Source: UBA721 sp002705165
GTDB lineage: Bacteria; Planctomycetota; Planctomycetia; Pirellulales; Pirellulaceae
Direction: 5' to 3'
Assembly: GCA_045565995.1 (NCBI GenBank)
Contig: JBJLEF010000001.1
Location: 1,736,001-1,800,000 of the forward strand
Length of the DNA: 64,000 nt
Shown here: one piece after another, positions 41,749 through 51,781 of the stretch
Layout of the letters: the number at the start of each line of letters is the position of its first letter
Numbering within the stretch: position 1 is the stretch's first letter
Notes under the pieces: model-generated
The model's database searches: none
Seen by the model: only the letters and a program-made list of their open reading frames with translations
Told to the model about the DNA's origin: nothing
Position numbers and translations under genes: made by a program

Positions 41749-43284
41749 CTATTCCGTTTCAATACAAATAAGTTCTTTCAGGGTGCGAGCGTATAGCCGT
41801 CCTTGGGAATGTGCAAGACTTGAGAGTGTCCATGTTTTTCCAGCAGGCCCTAGGTCGCTGATAGACACTAAAGATTGGGCATCTAGCTTTTCGAGGTTCC
41901 ATTTGAGGACATAAACCGTACCGACCATCGTCGGAAGATACATATATTGCCCGACAACCGTTGGGCTTGCCGCTGAAACATGTCCCCAGCCACTACCGGC
42001 ATTTCGTTTGTCCTGAGTTGCAAGAAAGCCATCAGCATTCTTCATGTCGTTAGGAATCGTCTTCTGGTGAAGTATCTGAGTCTCTTTGTTGTTGATGTTC
42101 CTTACCACTTGCAGCGGCACCTGTAAGTACTCCACAACATCCGTGTTTAAATTGATCCGACCAATGAATCCGGCTTTATGTGAGAGAAAGTAGTGGTAAT
42201 TACCAACAACGATATTTGTTTGATAGGTAATGGCTTTTTTTGCAGGCTGGAATGGTTGGCCTGCCAAGGATTCATAGTTGGGGTAGCCTGATGTGATCCT
42301 GACGTTGTCGGTTAGTGACACTCGTTTGAGTTCGAGTCCGTTCGCGGGGTCTAACACAATGTGATTCTGGCCTACAAATCCATAGACTCCGCTTTTATTA
42401 AACGTGACGTTTTGAGCTGAAGGATAACCTTGTATACCACTGTCCCAGTCGGTGGAACCATCCAGAGCGTTTATACGCGACATTCCGAATGGTTCTTCAG
42501 GTGGCTGATGTCCACCGCCGCGACCGGTCATAATCACAGGTTTATTCAATTTGGAATATCCAAATGTTGAAGCAGCGTGACAACCAGTCCCGGTTTCAGC
42601 GATCCAATTGATCTTTCCGGTCTTGAGATCGAATGCATGCAGATGAGTCCAAAACTGTTTACTACGTCCCAAGGGGTGTGAGCCGCCTTTGGTTGTAGCA
42701 GAAATAGGCAGTCCGTTTTTAATCGTTTTTACGAGGATGATTTGATTCTCGAAGACAAATGGTTCATGTTGTCTGGAATGGTGTCGGCCAAACGGTACCC
42801 ATTCATAGGTCCATTGTTGGTTTCCTTCATGGTCGAACACTGAAATACGCCCGCCAACATTCACAAATGCAACCATATCTTTGGTAACAATTGCTGAAGC
42901 GGCAGTGTTGTCGCTGAAAAGACTGGATAGATCGGTTGTACGTGCTGCAGGTAACTTTCGTCGCCAAAGTTCTTTCCCAGTCTCCGTATCGAAACAGAGT
43001 CCGATCGTGAGAGAGCTCATTTCTGTATCAGCTGTGATCGGCTCATGACATTGCACGAAAATACGGTTGCCATATACGACGGGTGTCCCCTGGCCGGTAT
43101 TGGGAAGCTTGGCGCGCCAGCGAATGTTGGTACCCCGCGCTCCACTAAAGGACGTAGCAGCCTGCCCCTGCACAACATAGTTGTAGTTTGGGCCGCTAGA
43201 CTGAGGCCAGTCAGCTCGGACTTCGAACGCAGTGAATAGAATGCTACAAAGGCAACAAAGTGATTTAGTGATCGTGATGTTCAT
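41749..43284 (-). CDS. Exported PQQ-type beta-propeller protein
   Basis: 511 residues from the ATG at 43284, with a signal peptide (MNITITKSLCCLCSILFTAF to VRADW). The mature part begins with the planctomycete WPQ-x-SGPN opening and contains repeated W-docking blade motifs (NIRWRAKLP, GKELWRRKLP, NQQWTYEW, GKINWIAETG), as in PQQ-dependent dehydrogenases and BamB-like proteins. No haem motif and no transmembrane segment after the signal. Could be a structural propeller or a quinoprotein. Its start overlaps the end of the large fusion gene by 20 bases, so it is translationally coupled to it. No clear ribosome site, consistent with coupling. Confidence 0.82.
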   Translation of the reverse strand: MNITITKSLCCLCSILFTAFEVRADWPQSSGPNYNYVVQGQAATSFSGARGTNIRWRAKLPNTGQGTPVVYGNRIFVQCHEPITADTEMSSLTIGLCFDTETGKELWRRKLPAARTTDLSSLFSDNTAASAIVTKDMVAFVNVGGRISVFDHEGNQQWTYEWVPFGRHHSRQHEPFVFENQIILVKTIKNGLPISATTKGGSHPLGRSKQFWTHLHAFDLKTGKINWIAETGTGCHAASTFGYSKLNKPVIMTGRGGGHQPPEEPFGMSRINALDGSTDWDSGIQGYPSAQNVTFNKSGVYGFVGQNHIVLDPANGLELKRVSLTDNVRITSGYPNYESLAGQPFQPAKKAITYQTNIVVGNYHYFLSHKAGFIGRINLNTDVVEYLQVPLQVVRNINNKETQILHQKTIPNDMKNADGFLATQDKRNAGSGWGHVSAASPTVVGQYMYLPTMVGTVYVLKWNLEKLDAQSLVSISDLGPAGKTWTLSSLAHSQGRLYARTLKELICIETE

Positions 43285-46200
43285 GCATATACATCTTATG
43301 TTTCTTGTCGCCTTTGGCCATGACATATGCGATGAGATCCAGGATCTCTTCTCGCGATAACTTATCCAACAGCCCCTTAGGCATCAGCGACACGGTTGAT
43401 TGTTTTTGAGCGTCGATGTCATCTTTGATAATAACGGTTGCTTTATCTTTCGCTAATGGATCAACAACGATATGCAACTCATCGGGTGTTTCCTTAAGGA
43501 CCATTCCGGTCAATTGTTTGCCGGATACAAGTAGGTAGGAATACGATTGATATTTCTCAGCAATCTTCTTTGATGGATCGATAATGGATTCAAGTACATG
43601 AGCAGTGTTAAAGAACTTGGGTTCTATTTTTGCCAGTTCGGGTCCAAAATCTCGTCCCTGATCATCTAGTTTGTGACAAGAGGCACAACTGGCAACTTTG
43701 AATAGTTCCCGACCAACTTCATAATTCCTCCCCATTGGTAAGGGGTTTACATCCGCCAGCAACTCTTCGATTGTCCATTCACGTCCTCGACTGCTGAGTT
43801 TTAGGAGATCATCCTGGTATTCCAATTTGTTATCTGCTAGATAAGCTTCGGGATTCAAATTGTACTGTTCGAGGTCAGCCACGACGTACAATGCCCCATA
43901 CATACGACGCCAGTGTCCCGGGTACGTACAAACGTACGGATAAATACCGGGTTCCTGAGGAGCTTCGAAGATTAATGCTTCAACCTGGTTGGTTTGTAAC
44001 AAAGTGCTACTAAGAAGAACTTTGTTACTCTTAGGAACGTAATGTCGTGCCATGGCATCAGGAGCGCGGCCTGTCGCCTCCGCCATTTCTCCGATCTCCT
44101 GCATCGCACCGGGTAGCGTGATAACAAAATTATGTGGCATGCTGTCAGTATTTGAAAATCTGAATTCAACCGTCTTGCCAGTCTGGATAGCCACTTGCTC
44201 TTTGTCATAAATCATACGATGTGCAACGGTACCGATAGCAATCACACGGACATCCAGATTTTCGAGACGATTCTCGATGGCTTTTCGCTCACCTTCAGGC
44301 AATTTCCCGGCGACAGCTTTGGTTAAGTGAATTGCCTGAGTCGCATTGTCACTCGTACGATAAGCAGCCGGCAATTCAGTCAGATAAGCAATCAGGTTGT
44401 CGGCAAGTGGCTGTAGTTGTTGCTTCGGCCACTTGTCAGAAGGAATGAGACTTAGCGCGTTGATCGATGAAGTACGTTGCCGTCCGGCCTTCAAACGATT
44501 AATAAGTGCATCGAACTTCTCTTCTTCATGGCCCGGAATAGAAGCAAGGGAGTGGATCGCAAAGTCGTGTATTGTTTCTGCTGATGTGACGGATAGGCGA
44601 TTTTTAGGTATCGGCTGTTTGTTGATGCCTGGGCCAGACCACTCAAAGGAGAGGAAGTCTCCGCCACCGTTGTCAAAGTAAGTTACATCCAGTTTATGAC
44701 TGCCTGCTGCTAAGTCGATCGCGGCAGCTTTCAATATAGGGCCATGCAGACCATCATTATTGATTAACTCCGTCTCGTTAATATACACCCGCGAGCCATC
44801 ATCAGATGAAATATGAAAGGTGTAGCGTCCAGGTTGGTCGACTCGGATATATCCACTGAATTTCAATGCGAACGCATCATCTGCTTTTCTCTGGGGCACA
44901 TCGAACCCGATATGATCGGCAATTCCACTTTCCTTGGGCGTTAACTTGTTCAAGTTGTTGATATCGACATTTCCGATCGAAGGCTGATAGAAATCGACAT
45001 GGATGCCTGGTTGTGCAAGTGAGGCTCCACTTTCCGCTTCCAATTGAGTTGGTAAAGCAGACACAAGAGGCAGCACCTTGGAGTACAGATTGCTTCGTAC
45101 TCCTTCATCCTGAATGACTGGAATAGCGGAAAGGAAATCCCGAAGTTGTTCTTTATTGCGTGTGGCTGCCAGGTAGGCGTCATCACCCGTTCCGTCGGCA
45201 GCAATCCAGGCAGCAAAGGCATATCGACGAGTATCAGTTGCTTGCCCCTGAACAGCCAGTTTTTCAATGGTATCGGCGTGGGGAGCCAACTGCTCGGCTG
45301 GTTGCAATGTAAGCAATCTGCCAAGTCCTGAAATCCCAGCCTGGCTTTGAGCATCGCGTTCATCGAGCAGTTCAACAATCAATCCAGCCGGGGCTGTTTT
45401 TTGTAGTTTGGACAAACCAACAATGGCTGTTGAAAGTTGCTCGACATTGGCGTTTTCTCGCGAAATGATGGCCAGATAAACGGCTTCGGTGGGGGCGAGT
45501 TTCATCAGGTCTCCGATACTTGCATTTCGAAGTACATAAAGCTGAGCGGCCTGTGAAAGTGGTTTGTCGTTGGCGATTGCATCATTCACAATCGCATCAA
45601 CATTCAGGCTCTTAGTTGCATAAGCAAGTACGGTGGTTAATTCAGAATCCATCGGACGTACTGCTACTTCAAATATAGCTTCCGCAGCGACTAACCCCTG
45701 AAGCTCTACTGCCGCTTTGGCAACTTCAGCTCTTACTAAACCGGATTCGTCCCGGGCTGCTTTTTTAAGTAGTTCTTCCCAGCCATCGATTTTTCCCGCC
45801 CAGTGTCCGAGCGTTCGAATGGCGGCAGCGCGATGACGTCCGTCGGGAGATTCAAAGACTCGTTGGAGTAGTTTCATATTGGCTACACGTTGTTCTTCAA
45901 AAACCCAGAGGCATTCAAGTAATGCCTGTGCCTGGACCGAATCGGTCGGGTTGAGCGTATCGGCCCATTTAATAACCGCAGCTAATGTCGTTTTGGCATC
46001 ACGGCCACTTAGCTCAAGTCGAGCGCGATATCGAATTCCATTATCAGGTAGAAGAAAAGATGGAAGGATGTCCGCAACAGGAGCTCCGATCATCTGTGGG
46101 TGCTTTACTAAAGGGCGACCTTCATAAGTGACTCGATAAATTCGACCATGTTGTGCGTCGCGGTTAGGATCCCGCATATTATGTTGCATGTGTCCAATTA

Positions 46201-48178
46201 ATGCGTTACTCCAGTCTGATACATACAACGCTCCATCGCCTCCAACTTCAATGTCAGATGGTCGAAACGTGGGATCCGAGGAATAGAGGATAGGCTCGAT
46301 TTCTTCAGCCGTGATATCAGCACCATCGTATTTTACTTCGTGTTGCAAGACGCCCTGGAATCCAATCACATTACAGATCAAAAAATTCCCGTTGTTGGCT
46401 TTAGGGAAGTGACTGCTTGAAAGGATACCGGTAGCTGCGACTGGTCGCACTCGCTTCTTAAACCACGGTTTATTTCCCGTCCCTTTCCCAATATTGACGT
46501 AACTGCCGGTGCCGCCTGTTCCATCGTTAGCGAATTGGAAGCCCCATTGATCAAAGACATCACCATGTGGGTTCGGTCCAATCGGGAAGATGAAATCCAT
46601 TTCAAAGGTTCGCGGGTCGAATCGATAGACTCCGGAGGCAGTCGAGCGATAAGTCTGCGTTGGGGTTTCCATATTAGCGACGTTGAAGATCCCACGACTC
46701 CAATACAGCCCACCATCGGGTCCGATGACAAATGCATTGGCACTATGGTGAGTGTCTGCGCTGGAAACTCCCTGCAACATACGGATTTTTTCATCGGCCA
46801 TCATGTCTCCGTCAGTATCTTTGAGAAACCAAATTTCAGGGGGTGCGGCAACTAGCATTCCCCCTCCCCAAAACTCGATTCCCGTAATGCTGTTGAGCTT
46901 GTCTGCAAAGACAACACACTCATCAGCCTTTCCATCCGCGTCGTGGTCAGGAAAGGCAAGGATACGGTCAGTCCGCGGCTGCCTTGGATTCCAGTGCGGG
47001 TACGATGGCCAAACAGAGGCGTAAAGCACGCCATTGGGATCCACGCACATTTGGACTGGGTTGATAAGTTCCGGAAATTCAGCCTCTGAAGCAAACAGGT
47101 TAACCTTCATTCCCTTAGCGACGGTCATTTTACTAATTGCGTCTGCACCTTTTAGATAAGGGTGAACTCCACCAGCCAGCGATCCGGGCTTGTTTGTTTT
47201 AACGGCCAATTCATCGGGAAGGTTATCGTCTTTAACGGTAAAGTCATTACCATTGGCGTATGCCCAAATCAGCTCATCGCGGTTGCTTGTCATGCCATCG
47301 AAGATCTCCATTTCTCGTTTCATCACATCAGCGTTGGACTGACCAAACCAGTTTAATGTGGAGCGGCCACCGTAGACGTTGTACCCGTCGACAACTCGAT
47401 AGCGGCTAAACCAGTAGTAATTGCGTTCCAGTACAGCTTCCCGAATGCGTTCGATATGCGAACGCTTCGCCATTTGGGAGGTATTCACACCAAACAGCCT
47501 CTCGATGATGACTTTAGCAACCGCATCTGCTCCGTGGTCAAGCAGGTGGACACCATTAAGCGTTAGTGGTTTGTCCGCCGTTTTATACAGAGAAATAGAA
47601 GGTGTAAAAATGTCGACGAAGTGCACGTCCTTAGCATTACACACTTCGGACATGGTAGTGGTGGCCGCCGCCAGGTTTTGATTGTTTGCCTCACCATTCG
47701 GAAGGTGAGGGCTCTTATGGTCTTCGTGAGCGATCGGCGAGAAGATAACCACCATGGGGGCGGATTCACCGTTGTAGCGTTGTTCCAGCATTCCATCGAT
47801 CATGGTTGCCAGATTTTGTTTCAAGGCTGGGAGGTAATCCGGCCCCTTGAGTGCTTCGTTGTATCCGAAGAAACAGAATACGACATCAGCCTGAACCTTG
47901 GTAAGCCATTGATCAGCAGAACCAAAGTTGTTGGAACGCGGTCGTACGTTGATTTCATCGCCGGTGAATCCCAGGTGTCTGAAAGAGACTTTGTGTTTCG
48001 GGTAGATCGCCTGAATATAAGACTCCAGCCAACCCTGATGCTGCATCCGATCGGCCAGATTATTTCCGATGACAGCGATTCTTGCTGCTTGCGGTAAATC
48101 CAATGTTTGAGCCTGTACTTGCTGCAAAGTGGCGAAGGAGAAAAGAAGTGTGAATATCGAAAATGCGAAGCGACGCAT
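43265..48178 (-). CDS. Giant secreted fusion: SGNH-like, propeller, HEAT, PA14, azurin-like, cytochrome c
   Basis: 1637 residues from the ATG at 48178 (AAAGGGA upstream; signal MRRFAFSIFTLLFSF to VQAQT). Domains in order follow. SGNH-like, ~30-235: IGNNLADRM replaces the GDS motif and NGVH replaces DxxH. PVC dehydrogenase propeller, ~340-685: NPVQMCVDPNGVLY and GGDGALYVSDW. HEAT-like helices, ~700-1040. PA14, ~1055-1195: YTFHISSDDGSRVYIN. Azurin-like cupredoxin, ~1305-1430: the intact blue-copper ligand set MPHNFVI plus C-TYPG-H-WRR-M. PVC haem domain, ~1485-1630: CASCH. A His-rich tail ends HEHHDH. It combines copper and haem redox centres with a possible sugar-binding PA14, so an extracellular oxidoreductase or electron-transfer hub for glycans is inferred. 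First gene of the operon running down to 39364. Confidence 0.88.
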   Translation of the reverse strand: MRRFAFSIFTLLFSFATLQQVQAQTLDLPQAARIAVIGNNLADRMQHQGWLESYIQAIYPKHKVSFRHLGFTGDEINVRPRSNNFGSADQWLTKVQADVVFCFFGYNEALKGPDYLPALKQNLATMIDGMLEQRYNGESAPMVVIFSPIAHEDHKSPHLPNGEANNQNLAAATTTMSEVCNAKDVHFVDIFTPSISLYKTADKPLTLNGVHLLDHGADAVAKVIIERLFGVNTSQMAKRSHIERIREAVLERNYYWFSRYRVVDGYNVYGGRSTLNWFGQSNADVMKREMEIFDGMTSNRDELIWAYANGNDFTVKDDNLPDELAVKTNKPGSLAGGVHPYLKGADAISKMTVAKGMKVNLFASEAEFPELINPVQMCVDPNGVLYASVWPSYPHWNPRQPRTDRILAFPDHDADGKADECVVFADKLNSITGIEFWGGGMLVAAPPEIWFLKDTDGDMMADEKIRMLQGVSSADTHHSANAFVIGPDGGLYWSRGIFNVANMETPTQTYRSTASGVYRFDPRTFEMDFIFPIGPNPHGDVFDQWGFQFANDGTGGTGSYVNIGKGTGNKPWFKKRVRPVAATGILSSSHFPKANNGNFLICNVIGFQGVLQHEVKYDGADITAEEIEPILYSSDPTFRPSDIEVGGDGALYVSDWSNALIGHMQHNMRDPNRDAQHGRIYRVTYEGRPLVKHPQMIGAPVADILPSFLLPDNGIRYRARLELSGRDAKTTLAAVIKWADTLNPTDSVQAQALLECLWVFEEQRVANMKLLQRVFESPDGRHRAAAIRTLGHWAGKIDGWEELLKKAARDESGLVRAEVAKAAVELQGLVAAEAIFEVAVRPMDSELTTVLAYATKSLNVDAIVNDAIANDKPLSQAAQLYVLRNASIGDLMKLAPTEAVYLAIISRENANVEQLSTAIVGLSKLQKTAPAGLIVELLDERDAQSQAGISGLGRLLTLQPAEQLAPHADTIEKLAVQGQATDTRRYAFAAWIAADGTGDDAYLAATRNKEQLRDFLSAIPVIQDEGVRSNLYSKVLPLVSALPTQLEAESGASLAQPGIHVDFYQPSIGNVDINNLNKLTPKESGIADHIGFDVPQRKADDAFALKFSGYIRVDQPGRYTFHISSDDGSRVYINETELINNDGLHGPILKAAAIDLAAGSHKLDVTYFDNGGGDFLSFEWSGPGINKQPIPKNRLSVTSAETIHDFAIHSLASIPGHEEEKFDALINRLKAGRQRTSSINALSLIPSDKWPKQQLQPLADNLIAYLTELPAAYRTSDNATQAIHLTKAVAGKLPEGERKAIENRLENLDVRVIAIGTVAHRMIYDKEQVAIQTGKTVEFRFSNTDSMPHNFVITLPGAMQEIGEMAEATGRAPDAMARHYVPKSNKVLLSSTLLQTNQVEALIFEAPQEPGIYPYVCTYPGHWRRMYGALYVVADLEQYNLNPEAYLADNKLEYQDDLLKLSSRGREWTIEELLADVNPLPMGRNYEVGRELFKVASCASCHKLDDQGRDFGPELAKIEPKFFNTAHVLESIIDPSKKIAEKYQSYSYLLVSGKQLTGMVLKETPDELHIVVDPLAKDKATVIIKDDIDAQKQSTVSLMPKGLLDKLSREEILDLIAYVMAKGDKKHKMYMHEHHDH

Positions 48179-48284
48179 AGGAGATCCCTTTAGCAAGCGG
48201 TAATCGGTCGTTTTTGAAGCTGGGTTGTACCGTTGAGTGTATCATGTAACAAACCTTTCATGTTGCTTTTTGGTGGACGACTCG

Positions 48285-49730
48285 ATGCTCATTTTCCCTA
48301 GTAAGAAAACAACGCGGCTTAGCTTGATCTTCCTGAGTATATTTTTTTCTTCCGTTGTCAACGCAGAGCAGGAAAAGCCAAATATTCTACTTTTGCTGGC
48401 GGATAATTGGGCTGCACCTCACGCGTCCATCATGGGTGATAAGTCTGTCAAGACGCCGACCTTCGATCGTCTCGCTCGTGAAGGCGTTTTATTTACGCAT
48501 GCCTTTTGTCAGGTTCCATCGTGCTCGCCAGCTCGGGCGGTAATGTTGACCGGCCAGGCTTCTCATCGGCTTGAGGATGCGGCCAGTCTGTGGGGGAAGT
48601 TTCCCGCAGAGCTCGAAACCTATCCGGCGTTGCTGGAACAGGCCGGATATTTTACCGGTTACGCGATTAAGGGGTGGGGCCCCGGTCGATACCGGGGTGA
48701 GTATCACAAGAAGGTCAATCCCGCTGGGAAGTCCTTCGCTTCGTTTGAGGCCTTCCATTCACAGGTACCTGATGAAACTCCTTTCTGTTTCTGGTTTGGG
48801 TCACACGATCCGCACCAGCCATGGAATCGGGGTTTCGACTATCGCGGGGATCTTGATCCTGCCAAAGTTCATGTGCCAGCCTATTTGCCGGATCATCCGA
48901 TCGTTCGTAAGACGATCGTGGACTACTACTCCGAGATCCAGCGATTTGATCACGAGTCTCACAAAATTCTCGAATTTCTGAAAAACAGAGGCCAGCTCGA
49001 CAACACTTTGGTGGTCATGCTTGGTGACAACGGATGGCAGACACCACGTGGGCTAGCCAACGTTTATGACGCCGGTACTCATGTTCCGATGGCAGTTCGC
49101 TGGCCGGAAGTCATTCTCCAGGGGCAAACTGGTGACAAATTTATCAGCTTCGAGGATCTGGCTCCCACTTTTTTATCAGCTGCCGGTCTGCCGGTTCCGG
49201 AGGCCATGACGGGCAGTAATTTCTTACCACTGGTATCCGTGTTGGCAGGCAAAGAATTGGCATGGCGTGATGCGATGTTCCTGGAACGTGAAAGGCATGC
49301 CAATGTTCGGGGCGGTGACCGCTCCTATCCATGTCGTGCTGTGCGGACAAAGAAATATCTCTACGTTCGTAATCTGGCTCCCGAATTGTGGCCGGCCGGT
49401 GATCCACAAGTGCATCATGCCGTCGGCCCTTTCGGTGATGTAGATAATACGCCCTTCAAAGAATTGATACTTTCGCTCCGGGACACGCCCCAAATGCGTC
49501 CGTTCTTTGAACTTGGCTTTGCAAAGCGTCCGGCCGAAGAGTTGTATTTGCTCGAATCCGATCCAGATCAGATCCACAACGTTGCAGCGCAATCAAAATA
49601 TAAAACAGTGATTGACGAACTTTCTAGAAAACTGGACGACTGGATGGAAAAGACCGATGACCCGCGAAGCGTCGATTCGAAGACCGATCTCTTTGATAAG
49701 TATGAATATTTTGGCGGCGCTGCTAAGTAA
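48285..49730 (+). CDS. Heparan N-sulfatase-like S1 sulfatase, exported
   Basis: 481 residues from the ATG at 48285; a signal peptide ends near VVNAEQ. The formylglycine motif is C80-S-P-A-R84 before VMLTG. The first metal pair is D-N in LADNW, rather than D-D. GSHDPHQPW and LGDNGWQTPRG are typical of the sulfatase branch that includes N-sulfoglucosamine sulfohydrolase (SGSH), in which HDPH lies in the active site. The size also fits that branch. It probably removes N- or O-sulfate from an amino-sugar polymer, but the bacterial branch contains O-sulfatases too, so specificity is not settled. It is divergent from the giant fusion gene and converges on the acyltransferase gene. Confidence 0.88.
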   Translation: MLIFPSKKTTRLSLIFLSIFFSSVVNAEQEKPNILLLLADNWAAPHASIMGDKSVKTPTFDRLAREGVLFTHAFCQVPSCSPARAVMLTGQASHRLEDAASLWGKFPAELETYPALLEQAGYFTGYAIKGWGPGRYRGEYHKKVNPAGKSFASFEAFHSQVPDETPFCFWFGSHDPHQPWNRGFDYRGDLDPAKVHVPAYLPDHPIVRKTIVDYYSEIQRFDHESHKILEFLKNRGQLDNTLVVMLGDNGWQTPRGLANVYDAGTHVPMAVRWPEVILQGQTGDKFISFEDLAPTFLSAAGLPVPEAMTGSNFLPLVSVLAGKELAWRDAMFLERERHANVRGGDRSYPCRAVRTKKYLYVRNLAPELWPAGDPQVHHAVGPFGDVDNTPFKELILSLRDTPQMRPFFELGFAKRPAEELYLLESDPDQIHNVAAQSKYKTVIDELSRKLDDWMEKTDDPRSVDSKTDLFDKYEYFGGAAK

Positions 49731-49801
49731 GTTTAACTCGGCACTCCAATTTGTTCAGATTTGGGCGGGATTTGGTTTTCACCGGTTGTATACGCCAGTC
49801 G

Positions 49802-51781
49802 CTACTGGTGTTCGGCCATTTCTTCAAAGATGGGCTCGAGCAGCGGGCGGATGAATCGTTCCGCTCCGGCATGCGAGAGATGATCGTGATCAGTATAGAA
49901 AAGTGTGTTGTCTTCTATGAGCCGTGCGTAACCGTTATTCGTGAAGATTGTGGAAGCTGGATCGAATACAGTCACATTCGGTAACTTTAGACTCCGAAGA
50001 ATCCTTCTTACATTGATTTGTCGCTGAGCATGCTTTTTCTCAGAGACACCAAGAGGAGTTGGTTGGTTTGTTCGTAAGGCGGTAACAATCTCATAGATTG
50101 GATCGTGCTGTTGAAGTGGTACTTGTTCCATAAGCCAAACTCGGATTCCGAGCTTATTTAGTTGTCGCAACGTATTGATCAAATTCCGTTGGAATGCTTG
50201 TTGAGCCGAGGCCTTGTTGATTTCTGAAGTCTGATCATCCGTTATCAGGAATTTGTTAAGGCCCGTCGCATTGCCTTCGATATTGTCGGACCAACGGGCA
50301 GCCATGATGACATGAGTTATTTTTTGACGGCGAATGAAGTCGAGTACCCCTTCATGCCAAATGAGTGTGTCGTCACGATCATAGGCTCGGTAAGTATCTA
50401 GGACAGGCATCGTGCCTCCGCGTGTAGCAATAAAACCGCTAATATCATGTTGCTTTGCCAGCCGACTACATACATCTCCCATTACCATGGCATGGCTATC
50501 GCCCCATACTAAGAGGCGGGGATGACCGGGAAGAATTTGTGAGCTACCAATGGATGGCAACTGATCCAATTGCGGATCCCAAACTGAGTTGCGCAGGTAG
50601 CGGACCGGTGACTTGGCGGTCTTAAGAATGGAAGTAACCTTATCCCCCCAACGTTTTGGTAGGCCGTCCCATTCTGAAATCCCAGCGCCGGTAGCAAGGA
50701 TCAGTAGAGAAAATGTACTAGATGTCAGAATCAATCGTTTTTGGTTCGGGAGCAGATGGCCTAGTCTGAACGGAGTTTCAATAAAGTGATATGAAATTGC
50801 GCCCGCTAAGAAACTTAATGCTAATCCAAACAGGGCAACAGAGGTTCCCAGCTCGAAGCGGTTTATGTATCTGAGGTAGACCATGATTGGCCAGTGCCAC
50901 AGATAGAGGGAGTATGAAATTTTTCCTATGTAGGTCAGAGTTGGTACTTCCAGAATTCGTGAGATTCTGGTTTTGAATTGGTGACCGGAGTTAAAGTAAA
51001 TCAGACCAACCGTGGCGAGACAGGGCCAAAGGGCCGCAATGCCCGGAAAGACGGTCTCTTTGCTGTAGGCAAAGAAGGTAAATAGGATACCCGTTAATGA
51101 TAGGCAGGAGCCCCACTCAGCTAACGATCTTTGTGCCGGCTTTAGTTTGGGGACAAAAACCAGCAGAGCGCCCAGGAGTAATTCCCAGGCTCGCATTGGT
51201 AACAGAAAGAATGCTTTTGTTGGATCGATGTTCATGACCCACAAGTTCAAGCCAAAGGAGAGAACTGCGAGGGAAGCCAAAATGATAAATAGTTTTTTGG
51301 GCGAGCAGTGACGGCAGAAGATTAGTAGCAGAGGGAAGAATAGGTAAAACTGTTCTTCCAGAGCCAGTGACCAGGTATGTAATAAAGGTACTAATTCTGC
51401 CGGACCCGCAAAGTAATTGAAGGAATCGGCAAAGTAAATATTAGAAACTAAAGCTACCTGAGCGATAGCTGATTCGGCTAATTGGTCATAGTCGTCAGGA
51501 ACCAGCCACCAGTACCCTACTAGCAGTGTGCTGGTAGTCATTACCAACGCAGCTGGCATTAGTCTGCGGACACGTCGACCGAGGAATACTCGAATCGAAA
51601 ATCGATTGTTCCGTTGAGCCTCAAGAATAAGGTTGGTAATTAAAAAACCAGAAATGACGAAGAATATATCAACCCCAACAAATCCTCCGGTGAAGCTGAT
51701 GCCAGCATGGAATAATAGTACGCCAATGACAGCAATGGCTCTCAAACCATCTATGTCCGCTCGGTATTTCAGCTTTTCCAT
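49802..51781 (-). CDS. Acyltransferase 3 - SGNH fusion (OafA-type) membrane O-acetyltransferase
   Basis: 659 residues. The N-terminal ~350 residues are an acyltransferase-3 domain with about ten membrane helices (YRADIDGLRAIAV, FHAG, GVDIFFVISGFLI, RRVRRLMPA, HTWSLALEEQFYLFFP). The soluble C-terminal part (about 410-655) is an SGNH domain with GDSH near 427 and the D-H-x2-H of TDHDHLSHAG near 632, so its catalytic triad looks complete. Such fusions acetylate O-antigen or other cell-surface glycans: the membrane part moves the acyl group and the SGNH part transfers it outside. Transcribed alone. A modified surface polysaccharide is the expected target, though none of its synthesis genes are in the window. 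Confidence 0.92.
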   Translation of the reverse strand: MEKLKYRADIDGLRAIAVIGVLLFHAGISFTGGFVGVDIFFVISGFLITNLILEAQRNNRFSIRVFLGRRVRRLMPAALVMTTSTLLVGYWWLVPDDYDQLAESAIAQVALVSNIYFADSFNYFAGPAELVPLLHTWSLALEEQFYLFFPLLLIFCRHCSPKKLFIILASLAVLSFGLNLWVMNIDPTKAFFLLPMRAWELLLGALLVFVPKLKPAQRSLAEWGSCLSLTGILFTFFAYSKETVFPGIAALWPCLATVGLIYFNSGHQFKTRISRILEVPTLTYIGKISYSLYLWHWPIMVYLRYINRFELGTSVALFGLALSFLAGAISYHFIETPFRLGHLLPNQKRLILTSSTFSLLILATGAGISEWDGLPKRWGDKVTSILKTAKSPVRYLRNSVWDPQLDQLPSIGSSQILPGHPRLLVWGDSHAMVMGDVCSRLAKQHDISGFIATRGGTMPVLDTYRAYDRDDTLIWHEGVLDFIRRQKITHVIMAARWSDNIEGNATGLNKFLITDDQTSEINKASAQQAFQRNLINTLRQLNKLGIRVWLMEQVPLQQHDPIYEIVTALRTNQPTPLGVSEKKHAQRQINVRRILRSLKLPNVTVFDPASTIFTNNGYARLIEDNTLFYTDHDHLSHAGAERFIRPLLEPIFEEMAEHQ

